From: Cryobacterium lactosi | Lineage (GTDB): Bacteria; Actinomycetota; Actinomycetes; Actinomycetales; Microbacteriaceae | NCBI RefSeq assembly: GCF_004403945.1 | Contig: NZ_SOHM01000011.1 | Location: 358-64,357, forward strand | Length of the DNA: 64,000 bases | Direction of reading: 5' to 3' | Shown: positions 1-10,618 of the stretch, one piece after another | Layout of the letters: every line of letters starts with the position of its first letter | Position numbering within the stretch: the stretch's first letter is position 1 | Notes under the pieces: generated by a model | Told to the model about the DNA's origin: nothing | Databases searched by the model: none | What the model saw: only the letters and a program-made list of their open reading frames with translations | Position numbers and translations under genes: made by a program

Positions 1-323
1 AGCCGCCGGCCATATTGACCATTGCACTGAGGCACTTCGATGTAATTCTGTTTTCGTGTCGTTACGAATTGCTCCAGAGTTGGATCAATTCAAACGCCAT
101 CAAGTCCGCCGGATCGAATGAATTCGCCGCCGTGACTTGGAAGTGGTCCCGCTTGAGGCCGGGAAGCTCTTCGGCTTTCCGCACCTGTGGGGTGACAAGA
201 GATGACATTACGCGGGTTCCAGGGGGCCCGCAATCCCGGCAGCATCCCGGGCGTGTCGCAAATCGACACCTACCGGCAATGCCGCCGTAACCTGCCGGTC
301 ACACAAGGGGATCGATCGGGCGG
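1..323. other. Left-edge region without a recognised gene
   Basis: This stretch lies downstream of tyrS. I see no convincing coding frame; the short frames here have no family resemblance. It contains two adjacent small inverted repeats (253-269 and 272-299). On the minus strand an ATG at 20-22 is followed by an open frame running off the window edge, so the next leftward gene may begin there, but it has no clear ribosome binding site and cannot be identified from seven codons. I found no match to the conserved 5' end of 16S rRNA. Confidence 0.4.
272..299 (-). terminator. Weak hairpin downstream of tyrS
   Basis: ACCGGCA (272-278) and TGCCGGT (293-299) form a 7-bp inverted repeat with a 14-nt loop, about 25 nt past the tyrS stop on the minus strand. 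A second perfect 6-bp hairpin, GTGTCG-CAAAT-CGACAC, lies at 253-269. Neither has a U-run, so termination is only a guess. Confidence 0.3.
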
Positions 324-1625
324 CTACTCGACGAAGACGCCGGCGAGGGTCTTCTTGCCGCGCCGGAGCACGGCCACTCCCCCGGCCAACACCGAACCCT
401 CAACGGTGGCCGCCTCATCGGTGACCTTCACGTTGTTGAGGTAGACGCCACCCTGGCCGATCGCTCGGCGGGCCTCACCCATACTCTTGGTGAGTCCGGT
501 GTCCACCAACAGCTGCATGACCTGAGCCTGCGGGAAAGTCGTGGTGTTCGGCAGCGCCCGGAGGGCCGCCTCGAGGGTGTCGGGGTCAAGGTCGGCGAGG
601 TCGCCCTGGCCGAACAGCGCCTGGGTGGCCTGGATCGCAGCATCCGTTGCCGCAACCCCGTGCACCAGGCTGGTCACCTCGAAGGCGAGAGTGCGCTGGC
701 CCTCCCGCTTGAACGGCTCAGCGGCCACCGCCTCCTCGAGGCGTTCGATCTCGGCACGGCTGAGGAACGTGAACACCTTCAGCCGGGCGATCACGTCGGC
801 ATCGTCGGTGTTCAGCCAGAACTGGTACATCGCGTACGGGCTCGTGAGCGCGGGGTCCAGCCACACGGCGTTACCCTCGCTCTTGCCGAACTTGGTGCCG
901 TCGGTGTTGGTGATCAGCGGGGTGCCGATCGCGTGCACGCTGGTCCCCTCCGCACGATGGATGAGGTCGGTGCCGCTGGTGAGGTTGCCCCACTGGTCAC
1001 TCCCCCCGGTTTGCAGCACGCAGCCGTAGCTGCGGTACAGCTCGAGGAAGTCCATGCCCTGCAGCACCTGGTAGCTGAACTCGGTGTAGCTGATGCCGGC
1101 GTCGGAGTTGAGCCGGGCGCTCACCGCGTCCTTCTTGAGCATGGTGCCCACCCGGTAGTACTTGCCGATGTCGCGCAGGAAGTCGATCGCCGACAACGGC
1201 GCCGTCCAGTCGAGGTTGTTCACCAGGGTCACGGCGTTGTCGCCCTCGGCACTGAGGAAGCGGGTGACCTGGGCCTGCAGGTAGCCGACCCACTCGTTGA
1301 CGACCTCCGGGGTGTTCAAGGTGCGTTCGGCCGTGGGACGCGGGTCGCCGATGAGCCCGGTGGAGCCGCCGACGAGACCGAGCGGCCGGTGTCCGGCCAG
1401 CTGCAGCCGGCGCATCAGCAACAGCTGCACGAGATTGCCCAGGTGCAGGCTGGCCGCGGTGGGGTCGAAGCCGCAGTAGTAGGTGATCGGCGCCCCCGTC
1501 AGCAGGGTGCGGAGTGCCGCTTCGTCGGTGGAGACCTGAACCAGGCCACGCCAGGTGATTTCCTCCCAGACGTCGTCGAAGGTGGGATCGTTGGCTTGCT
1601 GGGCAAGGATGCTGGGGTCTGACAC
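324..1625 (-). CDS. tyrS: Tyrosyl-tRNA synthetase
   Basis: Class I aminoacyl-tRNA synthetase that charges tRNA-Tyr with tyrosine in the cytosol. The 433-residue length is normal for bacterial TyrRS. The HIGH-type motif is HLGN at residues 61-64 and the KMSKS-type loop is KFGKS at 245-249. The tyrosine-binding region reads TYYCGFDPTAASLHLGN, and an S4-like RNA-binding domain occupies roughly residues 370-430. The start is GTG (1623-1625). No Shine-Dalgarno sequence precedes it, but an extended -10 element ends six bases upstream, so the mRNA may be leaderless. It is transcribed away from the SatD-like gene on the other strand. In mycobacteria tyrS also lies next to a 3-methyladenine glycosylase gene, and one is found here at 4116-4721. 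Confidence 0.97.
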   Translation of the reverse strand: MSDPSILAQQANDPTFDDVWEEITWRGLVQVSTDEAALRTLLTGAPITYYCGFDPTAASLHLGNLVQLLLMRRLQLAGHRPLGLVGGSTGLIGDPRPTAERTLNTPEVVNEWVGYLQAQVTRFLSAEGDNAVTLVNNLDWTAPLSAIDFLRDIGKYYRVGTMLKKDAVSARLNSDAGISYTEFSYQVLQGMDFLELYRSYGCVLQTGGSDQWGNLTSGTDLIHRAEGTSVHAIGTPLITNTDGTKFGKSEGNAVWLDPALTSPYAMYQFWLNTDDADVIARLKVFTFLSRAEIERLEEAVAAEPFKREGQRTLAFEVTSLVHGVAATDAAIQATQALFGQGDLADLDPDTLEAALRALPNTTTFPQAQVMQLLVDTGLTKSMGEARRAIGQGGVYLNNVKVTDEAATVEGSVLAGGVAVLRRGKKTLAGVFVE

Positions 1626-1631
1626 CCTGCC

Positions 1632-1640
1632 AGATTACCA
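1632..1640 (-). promoter_or_regulatory. Extended -10 promoter of tyrS (possible leaderless start)
   Basis: Read on the minus strand, TGGTAATCT matches an extended -10 (TGn + TAATCT). The hexamer ends six bases before the GTG start codon, which places the expected transcription start at or next to that codon. No good -35 is visible. Leaderless mRNAs are common in actinobacteria; this case is inferred. Confidence 0.4.
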
Positions 1641-1681
1641 GCGCGGATGGTTTCCCCCGCGAGGCGACGCCGCCAACAATC

Positions 1682-1750
1682 AAGCCTGCAACATGAATTG
1701 GGCTGGATTAATGCCTGAACCTTGATTAGGCTGCATTTAGGACGGAGGCT
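1682..1750 (+). promoter_or_regulatory. Clustered GCCT/AGGC repeats upstream of the SatD-like gene
   Basis: The AT-rich stretch before the SatD-like gene holds four copies of an AGCCT-type word: AAGCCTGCA at 1682-1690, ATGCCTGAA at 1711-1719, and, inverted, TTAGGCTGCAT at 1727-1737 and GAGGCTTAA at 1745-1753. The middle pair forms an inverted repeat GCCT-N11-AGGC (1713-1731). Spacing and symmetry suggest operator sites for the helix-turn-helix protein encoded directly downstream, so autoregulation is plausible but unproven. The ribosome binding site GGAGG (1744-1748) overlaps the last copy. Confidence 0.4.
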
Positions 1751-1756
1751 TAACCC

Positions 1757-2401
1757 ATGTTTGTGATTACCGCCGATCAAATCGACAGCCGCCACGATCG
1801 AGACCGCGCCAGCGAGATGATTGCCGACCTGGTGGGTCGACACGGGGCCGCGTTTGCGCTGCCGCCCGACCAAACCTCCGGCGATGAGATCCAACTGCTC
1901 GTGCCCGACGCCGCCGACGCCTTCAACGTGCTGCTCGACCTGCACCGCACCGGATTCTGGAGTGTCGGCCTGGGGATCGGGCGGATCCGCACCCCGCTGC
2001 CGGCCACCACCCGGCAAGCGACGGGCGACGCGTTCATCGCGGCGCGCGAAGCGGTCACCCGGGCCAAACGGGCCGAGGCACGGTTCGCCCTCGAGACGCC
2101 GGCCACCGACGCGGATGCGACACCCCGCGGCTCGGACTCCCCCGCCACCTCGACCACCGCCGAGGTCGAGGCACTCGTGTCGATGCTGCTCCTGCTTCGC
2201 CAGCGCCGCACCGTTGAGGGCTGGGCGGCTGTGGACCTGCTCGAGAGCGGACTGGCCCAGACCGCAATCGCCCGCCGGCTCGGCATCTCCACCGCCGCGG
2301 TCAGTCAGCGGGTGAAAACGGCTCAGTGGAAGGTGGAACGCTCGGCGCATCCGGCACTCGTTAGGCTGCTACAGAACCTCGACCGCGACACCAGCGAATA
2401 G
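1757..2401 (+). CDS. SatD-like regulator with C-terminal helix-turn-helix
   Basis: A 214-residue protein of unknown function. The N-terminus (ITADQIDSR, residues 4-12), GDEIQLLVP (42-50), GLGIGRI (71-77) and GDAFIAAREAV (90-100) follow the pattern I know from the SatD family (PF16264). A low-complexity linker at about 112-136 is followed by a helix-turn-helix at about 165-192, with GISTAAVSQRVKTAQ as turn and recognition helix. The ATG has a strong GGAGG eight bases upstream. The stop is 11 bases before a small membrane-protein gene, so the two form an operon. Likely role: a DNA-binding sensor that controls itself and its membrane partner, perhaps through the GCCT repeats upstream. The signal it senses is unknown. 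Confidence 0.65.
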   Translation: MFVITADQIDSRHDRDRASEMIADLVGRHGAAFALPPDQTSGDEIQLLVPDAADAFNVLLDLHRTGFWSVGLGIGRIRTPLPATTRQATGDAFIAAREAVTRAKRAEARFALETPATDADATPRGSDSPATSTTAEVEALVSMLLLLRQRRTVEGWAAVDLLESGLAQTAIARRLGISTAAVSQRVKTAQWKVERSAHPALVRLLQNLDRDTSE

Positions 2402-2412
2402 GAATCGACCGC

Positions 2413-3039
2413 ATGAACATCCTGGACTCCTTCTCAGTCCTGCTCTACCTCTACTGGGTCCTCCTGCTCCTGGTGACCATGGCCTCGCTGATCCTGGCGG
2501 TTCTCGCCTTCAGGCTGGGCAAGCAGCCGTTCGCCATCGCCTCCGGCGGTGCGCTGGCCGCCGCACTCCTCCTCGCCGCCGTTCCCGTGGGCACGGCCCC
2601 GGCGATTTTCGGCGTAGTCATCGGCCTCGCCGCCCTGATCCTCGCCGTGATCGGCGGCGGCCCGGCCGCGGTGCTGGCCCTGCAGCTGGCCACGAAGAAC
2701 TCGGTGGCCCCGGGCAGCCATGGCGGCATCCTCGTGGGCGCCGACGCCCCGGCACCGGTCGGCGACGCCGAGACCGCCACCGCGGCGGCTCCCCCAGCGC
2801 CGGTGCACGAGGTGCTCCGCGGCGGCCTCACGATCGGTGTGCTCGAGCGCCTGGCCGTGGCGGGCGCCATCCTGGCCGGGTTCCCCGAGGCTCTGGCCGT
2901 GGTCGTGGCCATCAAGGGCGTGGGCCGGTTCACCGAGCTCGCCTCCTCCGAGGCCCGCGAACGGTTCATCATCGGCACCTTCGCGAGCCTCATCTGGGCG
3001 TGCGCCTGCGCCATTCTGGTCAGCCTCGCCCAGTCCTGA
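2413..3039 (+). CDS. Integral membrane protein paired with the SatD-like regulator
   Basis: A 208-residue protein with hydrophobic segments at about residues 8-34, 40-58, 62-92, 140-160 and 185-206. A Pro/Ala-rich loop (about 98-132) separates an N-terminal membrane block from a C-terminal module containing VLERLAVAGAILAG (143-156), KGVGRFTEL (168-176) and ARERFIIGTFAS (181-192). That C-terminal pattern (ERL...K..GRF.EL....RF.IGT..S) resembles what I recall of DUF3307-type membrane proteins that neighbour satD genes elsewhere. No enzymatic motif is visible. It is co-transcribed with the upstream regulator across an 11-bp gap and followed by a strong bidirectional terminator. Function unknown. 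Confidence 0.7.
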   Translation: MNILDSFSVLLYLYWVLLLLVTMASLILAVLAFRLGKQPFAIASGGALAAALLLAAVPVGTAPAIFGVVIGLAALILAVIGGGPAAVLALQLATKNSVAPGSHGGILVGADAPAPVGDAETATAAAPPAPVHEVLRGGLTIGVLERLAVAGAILAGFPEALAVVVAIKGVGRFTELASSEARERFIIGTFASLIWACACAILVSLAQS

Positions 3040-3073
3040 TCCACTGCCGGCCAGCGCCCGGCGCCCACGCACG

Positions 3074-3116
3074 ACAAAGCCCGGTCGGCAGGATGCTCCT
3101 GCCGACCGGGCTTTGT
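3074..3116. terminator. Strong bidirectional terminator
   Basis: A perfect 20-bp inverted repeat (3074-3093 with 3097-3116) surrounds a 3-nt loop. The stem ends are A- and T-rich on both sides, so it can act in either direction. It lies between the converging membrane-protein and OsmC genes. Confidence 0.9.
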
Positions 3117-3127
3117 GTTGCGGATGC

Positions 3128-3571
3128 CTACGCTTCGAGCGCCGCGTCCAGAGTGATATCGACGCCGGTGAGCGCCTTGCTGACCGGGCAGTTCAGCTTG
3201 GCGGCGTTCGCCGCAGCGAGGAAGGTCTCGCTGTCCATGCCGGTGACCTCGCCGCGCACGGTGAGGTGGATGCCGGTGAGGTGGAAGCCGCCTGCCGGGT
3301 CGGCGCCCAGGGTGACGTCAGCCGCCACATCCAGGGCCTCAATGGTGACCTCGCCGGCTGCCGCGAGCTCTGCGGAGAGCTGCATGGAGTAGCAGGCCGA
3401 GTGAGCGGCGGCGAGCAGCTCCTCGGGGCTGGTGAAGCCGTTCGCGCTGTCGGCGCTGCGCTTGGGGAAGGAGACGTCGTAGGTGCCGAGGCCTGAGCTG
3501 GTCAGCTCGACCTGGCCCTCTCCGGCTTCGAGGGTTCCGGTCCAGCCGGTGCGCGCGGTACGAGTGGGCAT
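3128..3571 (-). CDS. OsmC/Ohr-family hydroperoxide reductase
   Basis: A 147-residue thiol peroxidase of the OsmC/Ohr superfamily, which reduces organic hydroperoxides in the cytosol with a catalytic cysteine pair. The two expected cysteines are Cys60 in AHSACYSMQ and Cys128 in LNCPVSKAL. I chose the ATG at 3569-3571 (MPTRTARTGW); a longer frame begins at a TTG (3632-3634) that overlaps the stop of the upstream regulator, but the added residues do not look like family sequence. It lies directly downstream of an OhrR-type repressor on the same strand, so repression relieved by organic peroxide is likely. A paralogue with both cysteines is at 57902-58327. Confidence 0.9.
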   Translation of the reverse strand: MPTRTARTGWTGTLEAGEGQVELTSSGLGTYDVSFPKRSADSANGFTSPEELLAAAHSACYSMQLSAELAAAGEVTIEALDVAADVTLGADPAGGFHLTGIHLTVRGEVTGMDSETFLAAANAAKLNCPVSKALTGVDITLDAALEA

Positions 3572-3630
3572 AGGGATATCCGATCTGTTGTGGTGGGACT
3601 GGCCAGCAGAGCCGGCCGGGACGGGAAAGT

Positions 3631-4071
3631 TCAAGTCAGCGCCCGGACGCGCTCGGCGAGGGCAGCGATCTGCCCCTGCAGCTCCATGAGTTCGGCCGGA
3701 GGAAGGCCTGTGGCCGCGCAGATCTGTTCGGCGATGTGCGGAGCATGGCTGCGCATGGCATCGCCGGCGGGCGTCAGCGCCACCTCGACCACCCTCTCGT
3801 CGCGGTCGGAACGCCCGCGCACCACCAGGCCGAGGGCCTCGAGCCGCTTCAGCAGCGGGGACAGCGTGCCGGAGTCCAGTTGCAGGCGCTCACCCAGCCG
3901 GCTGACCGTGCTGGTGCCGGATTCCCACAGCACCAGCATCACGAGGTACTGCGGGTAGGTGATGCCCAGAGGCGCGAGCAGGGTGCGGTATCTCCCGGTG
4001 AGCGACCGCGACGCCGAGTACAGCGCGAAGCAGATCTGCTGTTCCGGGGGAAGCATCTGCGGGGTGGCCAT
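3631..4071 (-). CDS. ohrR: OhrR-type MarR-family peroxide-sensing repressor
   Basis: A 146-residue winged-helix repressor. The N-terminal QQICFALYSASRSLTGRYR carries Cys14 at the position of the redox-sensing cysteine of OhrR (Cys15 in Bacillus), with Tyr28 and Tyr39 matching the tyrosines that contact it. The DNA-binding region is VSRLGERLQLDSGTLSPLLK. In the known mechanism, oxidation of this cysteine by organic hydroperoxide releases the protein from DNA. The gene is followed by the OsmC gene on the same strand. A good inverted repeat 19 bases upstream of the ATG (4069-4071) is its probable operator. Assignment to OhrR rather than another MarR type rests on the cysteine, tyrosines and neighbour. 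Confidence 0.88.
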   Translation of the reverse strand: MATPQMLPPEQQICFALYSASRSLTGRYRTLLAPLGITYPQYLVMLVLWESGTSTVSRLGERLQLDSGTLSPLLKRLEALGLVVRGRSDRDERVVEVALTPAGDAMRSHAPHIAEQICAATGLPPAELMELQGQIAALAERVRALT

Positions 4072-4089
4072 GTCCCCACCGTAGCAGAG

Positions 4090-4114
4090 TTATGCACAAT
4101 TATGTTGTGCGCAA
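4090..4114 (-). promoter_or_regulatory. Candidate OhrR operator overlapping the ohrR promoter
   Basis: TTATGCACAA (4090-4099) and TTGTGCGCAA (4105-4114) form an inverted repeat with a 5-nt spacer, 8 of 10 positions symmetric. Read on the minus strand, it covers TTGCGC and TAACTC elements 16 bases apart, which could be the -35 and -10 of ohrR. It lies within 50 bp of the start codon and directly next to the end of the upstream gene. Confidence 0.6.
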
Positions 4115-4115
4115 T

Positions 4116-4721
4116 CTAAATCGTGGTCTCCCGGTCCAGGCCGGGGTGCCGGCGGTAAGCGGAGACCGAGCGGTCCCCGGGGATCCAGAATCGCCAGGAG
4201 TAGTCGCTGCCGCCGCCGGCGCCGGCCACACCGGTGCGCGGGCCCGTGAGTGCGGCCACCGGCGTGCCGGGGAGCGTGAGCTCGAAGGGCTCGGCGAACA
4301 GGTCGGCGCCGTTCTGGTCGAGCCGGATGCCGAGGGCCCGGGTGAGCCGCGCCGGCCCGCGCGCCAGATCCCGGTCGGCCACCGCCGGCCCGCGCCGAGC
4401 CCGAGCGACGTCGATTCCCGCCACGATCTCGCCGGCCCGCAGCAGCACGGCGGACGCCTCGCCGGCGGGTGAGCAGACGATGTTCGCGCAGACGTGCATT
4501 CCATAGCTGAAGTACGCGTAGAGGTGCCCGGGCGGGCCGAACATGCTGGCGTTGCGGGCGGTCCGGCGGCGGAAGGCGTGAGAGCCCGGGTCGGTTCCGG
4601 CCAGGTAGGCCTCCACCTCGGTGATCCGCAGCACGGTGTCGCCGTGCCGGAGCAGGCCACCCAGCAGGAGCGGGGCAACACCGACCGCGTCCTGGGCGAA
4701 CAGGTCACGGTCGGCGGGCAT
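4116..4721 (-). CDS. mpg: 3-methyladenine (alkyladenine) DNA glycosylase
   Basis: A 201-residue AAG/MPG-family base-excision glycosylase that removes alkylated purines. Family features are [22 protein letters not shown] near the N-terminus (ITEVEAY contains the catalytic glutamate), [19 protein letters not shown], and [18 protein letters not shown]. The start is placed at the ATG at 4719-4721 ([11 protein letters not shown]); a longer open frame upstream would run into argH and reads as unrelated sequence. The ribosome binding site is poor, so the start is uncertain by a few codons. It follows argH by 31 bp on the same strand. Mycobacteria also keep an mpg gene beside tyrS. Confidence 0.93.
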   Translation of the reverse strand: MPADRDLFAQDAVGVAPLLLGGLLRHGDTVLRITEVEAYLAGTDPGSHAFRRRTARNASMFGPPGHLYAYFSYGMHVCANIVCSPAGEASAVLLRAGEIVAGIDVARARRGPAVADRDLARGPARLTRALGIRLDQNGADLFAEPFELTLPGTPVAALTGPRTGVAGAGGGSDYSWRFWIPGDRSVSAYRRHPGLDRETTI

Positions 4722-4752
4722 CCGAAACGTTTCTACCGGGGTGGGCCGGTTC

Positions 4753-7397
<2,645 letters not shown>

Positions 7398-7457
7398 GGT
7401 TCTCCTTCATAAGTGCTTTGTGATTCAAGTTTATGGGTGGTGCGCTCGAGCGGATGC

Positions 7458-8387
7458 TTAACGCGCGTTGTGCGCGAGCAGCCACACGAGCAGCGCCTTC
7501 TGGGCGTGCAGGCGGTTCTCCGCCTCATCCCAGATGATGCTCTGCGGGCCGTCGATGACGTCGGCCGTGACCTCGTAACCACGGTCGGCTGGCAGGCAGT
7601 GCATGAAGTGCGCTTCCGGCTTGGCCAGGCCCATCAGGGCGGCATCGACGCGGTAGCCGCCGAGCGAGCCGAGCCGGGTGGCCTTCTCCTCTTCCTTGCC
7701 CATCGACACCCAGGTGTCGGTGATGACCACGTCGACGCCGGTGACGGCCTCTGCCGGGTCGGTGAACAGCGCCACCGAACCGCCGGTCTTCGCGGCGATC
7801 GCCTGGGCGTCGGCGACGACCTGCGCGTCGGGCGTGTACCCGGCCGGCGAGGCGATGCGCACGTGCATGCCGGCGGTCGCGCCGGCGAGCAGGTAGGACT
7901 GGGCCATGTTGCAGGCGCCGTCGCCGAGGAAGGTGAGCGTCTGACCGCTGAGGTCGCCGCGGTGCTCACGGATGGTGAGCAGGTCGGCGAGCAGCTGGCA
8001 GGGGTGGAAATCGTCGGAGAGCGCGTTGACGACGGGCACCGTGGTGTTCAGGGCCATCTCTTCGAGGCCGGCCTGGCCGTAGGTGCGCCACACGATCGCG
8101 GCCACCTGGCGCTCGAGCACCCGGGCCGTGTCGGCGGCGGTCTCCTTGCCACCGAGCTGGCTGCTTGCGGTGCTGATGATCAATGGGCTGCCGCCGAGGT
8201 CGGCGATGCCCACCGCGAACGAGACCCGGGTACGGGTGGACGACTTGTCGAAGATCACGGCGACGGTTTTCGGTCCGGCCAGGGGCTGGACCGCGAATCG
8301 GTCTCGCTTCAGTTCCAGGGCCAGATCGAGGATCTCGGCCTGTTCGGCCGGTGAGATGTCGTCGTCGCGCAGGAAATGGCGGGTCAC
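7458..8387 (-). CDS. argF: Ornithine carbamoyltransferase
   Basis: Transfers the carbamoyl group to ornithine to give citrulline. The 309-residue protein has the carbamoyl-phosphate motif SSTRTR at residues 49-54, the HPCQLLADL block, and the ornithine-side [11 protein letters not shown] motif near the C-terminus. It sits between argD and argG in the biosynthetic cluster, which favours the anabolic over the catabolic (arcB) role. A small hairpin (8430-8447) lies in the gap upstream. Confidence 0.97.
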   Translation of the reverse strand: MTRHFLRDDDISPAEQAEILDLALELKRDRFAVQPLAGPKTVAVIFDKSSTRTRVSFAVGIADLGGSPLIISTASSQLGGKETAADTARVLERQVAAIVWRTYGQAGLEEMALNTTVPVVNALSDDFHPCQLLADLLTIREHRGDLSGQTLTFLGDGACNMAQSYLLAGATAGMHVRIASPAGYTPDAQVVADAQAIAAKTGGSVALFTDPAEAVTGVDVVITDTWVSMGKEEEKATRLGSLGGYRVDAALMGLAKPEAHFMHCLPADRGYEVTADVIDGPQSIIWDEAENRLHAQKALLVWLLAHNAR

Positions 8388-8429
8388 GGGGTCACTTTCG
8401 CTGAATTCTTCGGTGTAATGCGGGATTCC

Positions 8430-8447
8430 ACCACCTTATCTGGTGGT
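8430..8447 (-). other. Small hairpin in the argD-argF gap
   Basis: ACCACC and GGTGGT form a perfect 6-bp stem around TTATCT in the 78-bp gap between the argD stop and the argF start. There is no U-run after it. It could pause RNA polymerase, protect an mRNA end, or do nothing. Confidence 0.35.
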
Positions 8448-8465
8448 AAGGCATCTGTTTGCGGG

Positions 8466-9671
8466 TCACCGATTGGCGACTGCGAGACCCGAACTGGTGA
8501 CAGCGGTCAGGGCAACCCGGAAGCGCTCCTCGAAATCGGCCAGCTCGGCGTCACCGACGATCAGCGGCGGCGCGATCCGGATGCTGGATTCGTTCGCGGC
8601 GTTCACGATCAGGCCGGCGGCGAGGGCGGCGGCGGCCAGCTGCAGGGCCACCGGCTCGGTCAGGCCGATGCCCAGGAGCAGACCGCGGCCGCGCACCTCT
8701 TCGACCAGGGGCGAGTCGATGCGGGTGATGATCTCGCGGATCTGCTCGCCACGGCGGGCCGCGTTGCCGACCAGGTCATCACGTTCGATGACGCCGAGCA
8801 CCGCGTTGGAGGTGGCGGTCACAAACGGGTTGCCACCGAAGGTGGAGCCGTGCTGGCCGCGGAGGAACAGGTCGCTGGTCGTGCCGAACGTGACGAGCGC
8901 GCCGATCGGCACTCCCCCGCCGATTCCCTTGGCGAGGGTGACGGCATCCGGCACCACGTTGGAGTGCTCGTAGGCGAACCACTTGCCGGTGCGGCCGGCA
9001 CCGGTCTGCACCTCGTCGATGATCAGCAGCACGCCGTGCTGGGTGCACAGCTCACGGGCGCGTTGCAGATAGCCCTCCGGCAGGTCGATGACTCCGGCCT
9101 CGCCCTTGACCGGCTCGAGGAACAGTGCGGCGACGGTGTCGTCGATTTCGCGCTCGAGGGCGGCGATGCTGGTCTCGATGTGCTGCACGCCGCCGGGCAC
9201 GGGTTCGAACGGAGCGCGCATCAGCGGCTTGCCGGTGAGCGCGAGCGCCCCCATGGTGCGGCCGTGGAACGAGTCGTTCAGGGCGAGGATCCGGCTGCGT
9301 CGGCCGCCGGCGGTATTCAACCTGGCCAGCTTGAACGCGGCCTCGTTGGCCTCGGCGCCGGAGTTGCAGAAGTAGACCCGGCCGGCGTCGCCGGCTCCGG
9401 TGAGGCGTTTGAGGCGTTCGGCCAGTTCGATCTGCGACGGCGAGGCGAAGTAGTTGGAGATGTGCGCGAGAGTGCCGATCTGGCTCTGGGCGGCGGCGAC
9501 CATGTCGGGGTGCGCGTGGCCGAGCGAGTTCACGGCGATGCCGGCCAGGAAGTCGAGGTACTTGGTGCCGTTCTCGTCCCAGACGTAGCAGCCCTCGCCG
9601 CGCACCAGCACGGCCAGGGGCGGCGACAGGGTTTTCATCATGGCTACGGCGTAGCGCTCGTGCAGGGTCAT
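8466..9671 (-). CDS. argD: Acetylornithine aminotransferase
   Basis: PLP-dependent class III aminotransferase that makes N-acetylornithine from the semialdehyde and glutamate. It has 401 residues. The cofactor-binding block is [17 protein letters not shown] (residues 215-231), and the Schiff-base lysine is Lys248 in [27 protein letters not shown] binds the phosphate. The start overlaps the argB stop as ATGA, so translation is coupled. The gene may also serve as succinyl-diaminopimelate aminotransferase, as reported for some ArgD enzymes; that is inference here. Confidence 0.96.
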   Translation of the reverse strand: MTLHERYAVAMMKTLSPPLAVLVRGEGCYVWDENGTKYLDFLAGIAVNSLGHAHPDMVAAAQSQIGTLAHISNYFASPSQIELAERLKRLTGAGDAGRVYFCNSGAEANEAAFKLARLNTAGGRRSRILALNDSFHGRTMGALALTGKPLMRAPFEPVPGGVQHIETSIAALEREIDDTVAALFLEPVKGEAGVIDLPEGYLQRARELCTQHGVLLIIDEVQTGAGRTGKWFAYEHSNVVPDAVTLAKGIGGGVPIGALVTFGTTSDLFLRGQHGSTFGGNPFVTATSNAVLGVIERDDLVGNAARRGEQIREIITRIDSPLVEEVRGRGLLLGIGLTEPVALQLAAAALAAGLIVNAANESSIRIAPPLIVGDAELADFEERFRVALTAVTSSGLAVANR

Positions 9672-10618
9672 GCGGGAACCACCTCAGTACCGATGCCGCT
9701 TCCGGTGAAGATTTCGACCAGGATCGAGTGCGGCACTCGACCATCGATGATCGCCGCTTTCGCGACGCCGCCTTCGACGGCGTCCAGGCAGGCCGTCATC
9801 TTGGGAATCATGCCCGATTCAAGATCGGGAAGCAGGGTGCGGAGCGCCTCGACGTCGATGACCGATACGAGGGAGTCCCGGTTGGGCCAGTCGCTGTACA
9901 GGCCGGCCACGTCGGTGAGGATCACGAGCTTGGCCGCGCCCAGACCCACGGCGAGGGCGGCCGCGGCGGCGTCCGCGTTCACGTTGAGCGACTGTCCGGG
10001 CACCTCCACGTCGGGGGCGATCGACGACACGACCGGGATCCGGCCGGCGTTCAGCTGCGCGTGCACGGCCTCCGGGTCGACGCCGATGACGTCGCCCACC
10101 AGGCCGAGGTCCACCTCTTCGCCGTCGATGACGACACCGCGGCGGCGGCCGCGGAACAGGCCGGCGTCTTCGCCACTGAGCCCGGCGGCCAGCGGGCCGT
10201 GGGCGTTGATGTGGCTGACCAGGTCACGGTTGATCTGTCCGGTGAGCACCATCCGTACCACGTCCATGGCCTCGGGGGTGGTCACCCGGTAGCCGCCGCG
10301 GAACTCGCTCTCGATGCCGAGCCGGGCGAGCATGGCGGAGATCTGCGGGCCGCCACCGTGCACGACGACCGGGCGGATGCCGGCGTAGCGCAGGTAGACC
10401 ATGTCCTCGGCGAAGGCACGCTGCAGTTCCTCGCTGACCATGGCGTTGCCGCCGAATTTGACGACGATGATCTGGTCGTGGAACTTCTTCAGCCAGGGCA
10501 GCGCCTCGATCAGCGTGGCGGCCTTGACCTTGGCCTCTGCTGGGGTGTTGTCGACGTCGTCGAGGGTGGGCACCAGTGGCGGTGCGGCGGGAGTGGCGCT
10601 CAGCGGGTCGGTGCTCAT
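9668..10618 (-). CDS. argB: Acetylglutamate kinase
   Basis: Phosphorylates N-acetylglutamate, the usual feedback-controlled step when acetyl groups are recycled by ArgJ. The 316-residue amino-acid kinase fold shows VVKFGGNAM (about residues 52-60), VVHGGGPQI and the SVIAPD-like [21 protein letters not shown] region. About 25 extra residues (Ala/Pro-rich) precede the kinase core. Its start overlaps the argJ stop (TGATG) and its stop overlaps the argD start (ATGA). Confidence 0.97.
   Translation of the reverse strand: MSTDPLSATPAAPPLVPTLDDVDNTPAEAKVKAATLIEALPWLKKFHDQIIVVKFGGNAMVSEELQRAFAEDMVYLRYAGIRPVVVHGGGPQISAMLARLGIESEFRGGYRVTTPEAMDVVRMVLTGQINRDLVSHINAHGPLAAGLSGEDAGLFRGRRRGVVIDGEEVDLGLVGDVIGVDPEAVHAQLNAGRIPVVSSIAPDVEVPGQSLNVNADAAAAALAVGLGAAKLVILTDVAGLYSDWPNRDSLVSVIDVEALRTLLPDLESGMIPKMTACLDAVEGGVAKAAIIDGRVPHSILVEIFTGSGIGTEVVPA

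Noticed and set aside
1..200. Possible 16S rRNA leader or start near the left edge
   Set aside because: A few words resemble the 5' region of 16S rRNA but the conserved start is not there. tRNA cloverleaf features were not found either.
3632..3634. TTG as the start of the OsmC gene, overlapping the ohrR stop
   Set aside because: The added 21 residues do not look like OsmC sequence, and a family-like N-terminus begins at the ATG 3569-3571. Coupled reinitiation cannot be excluded.
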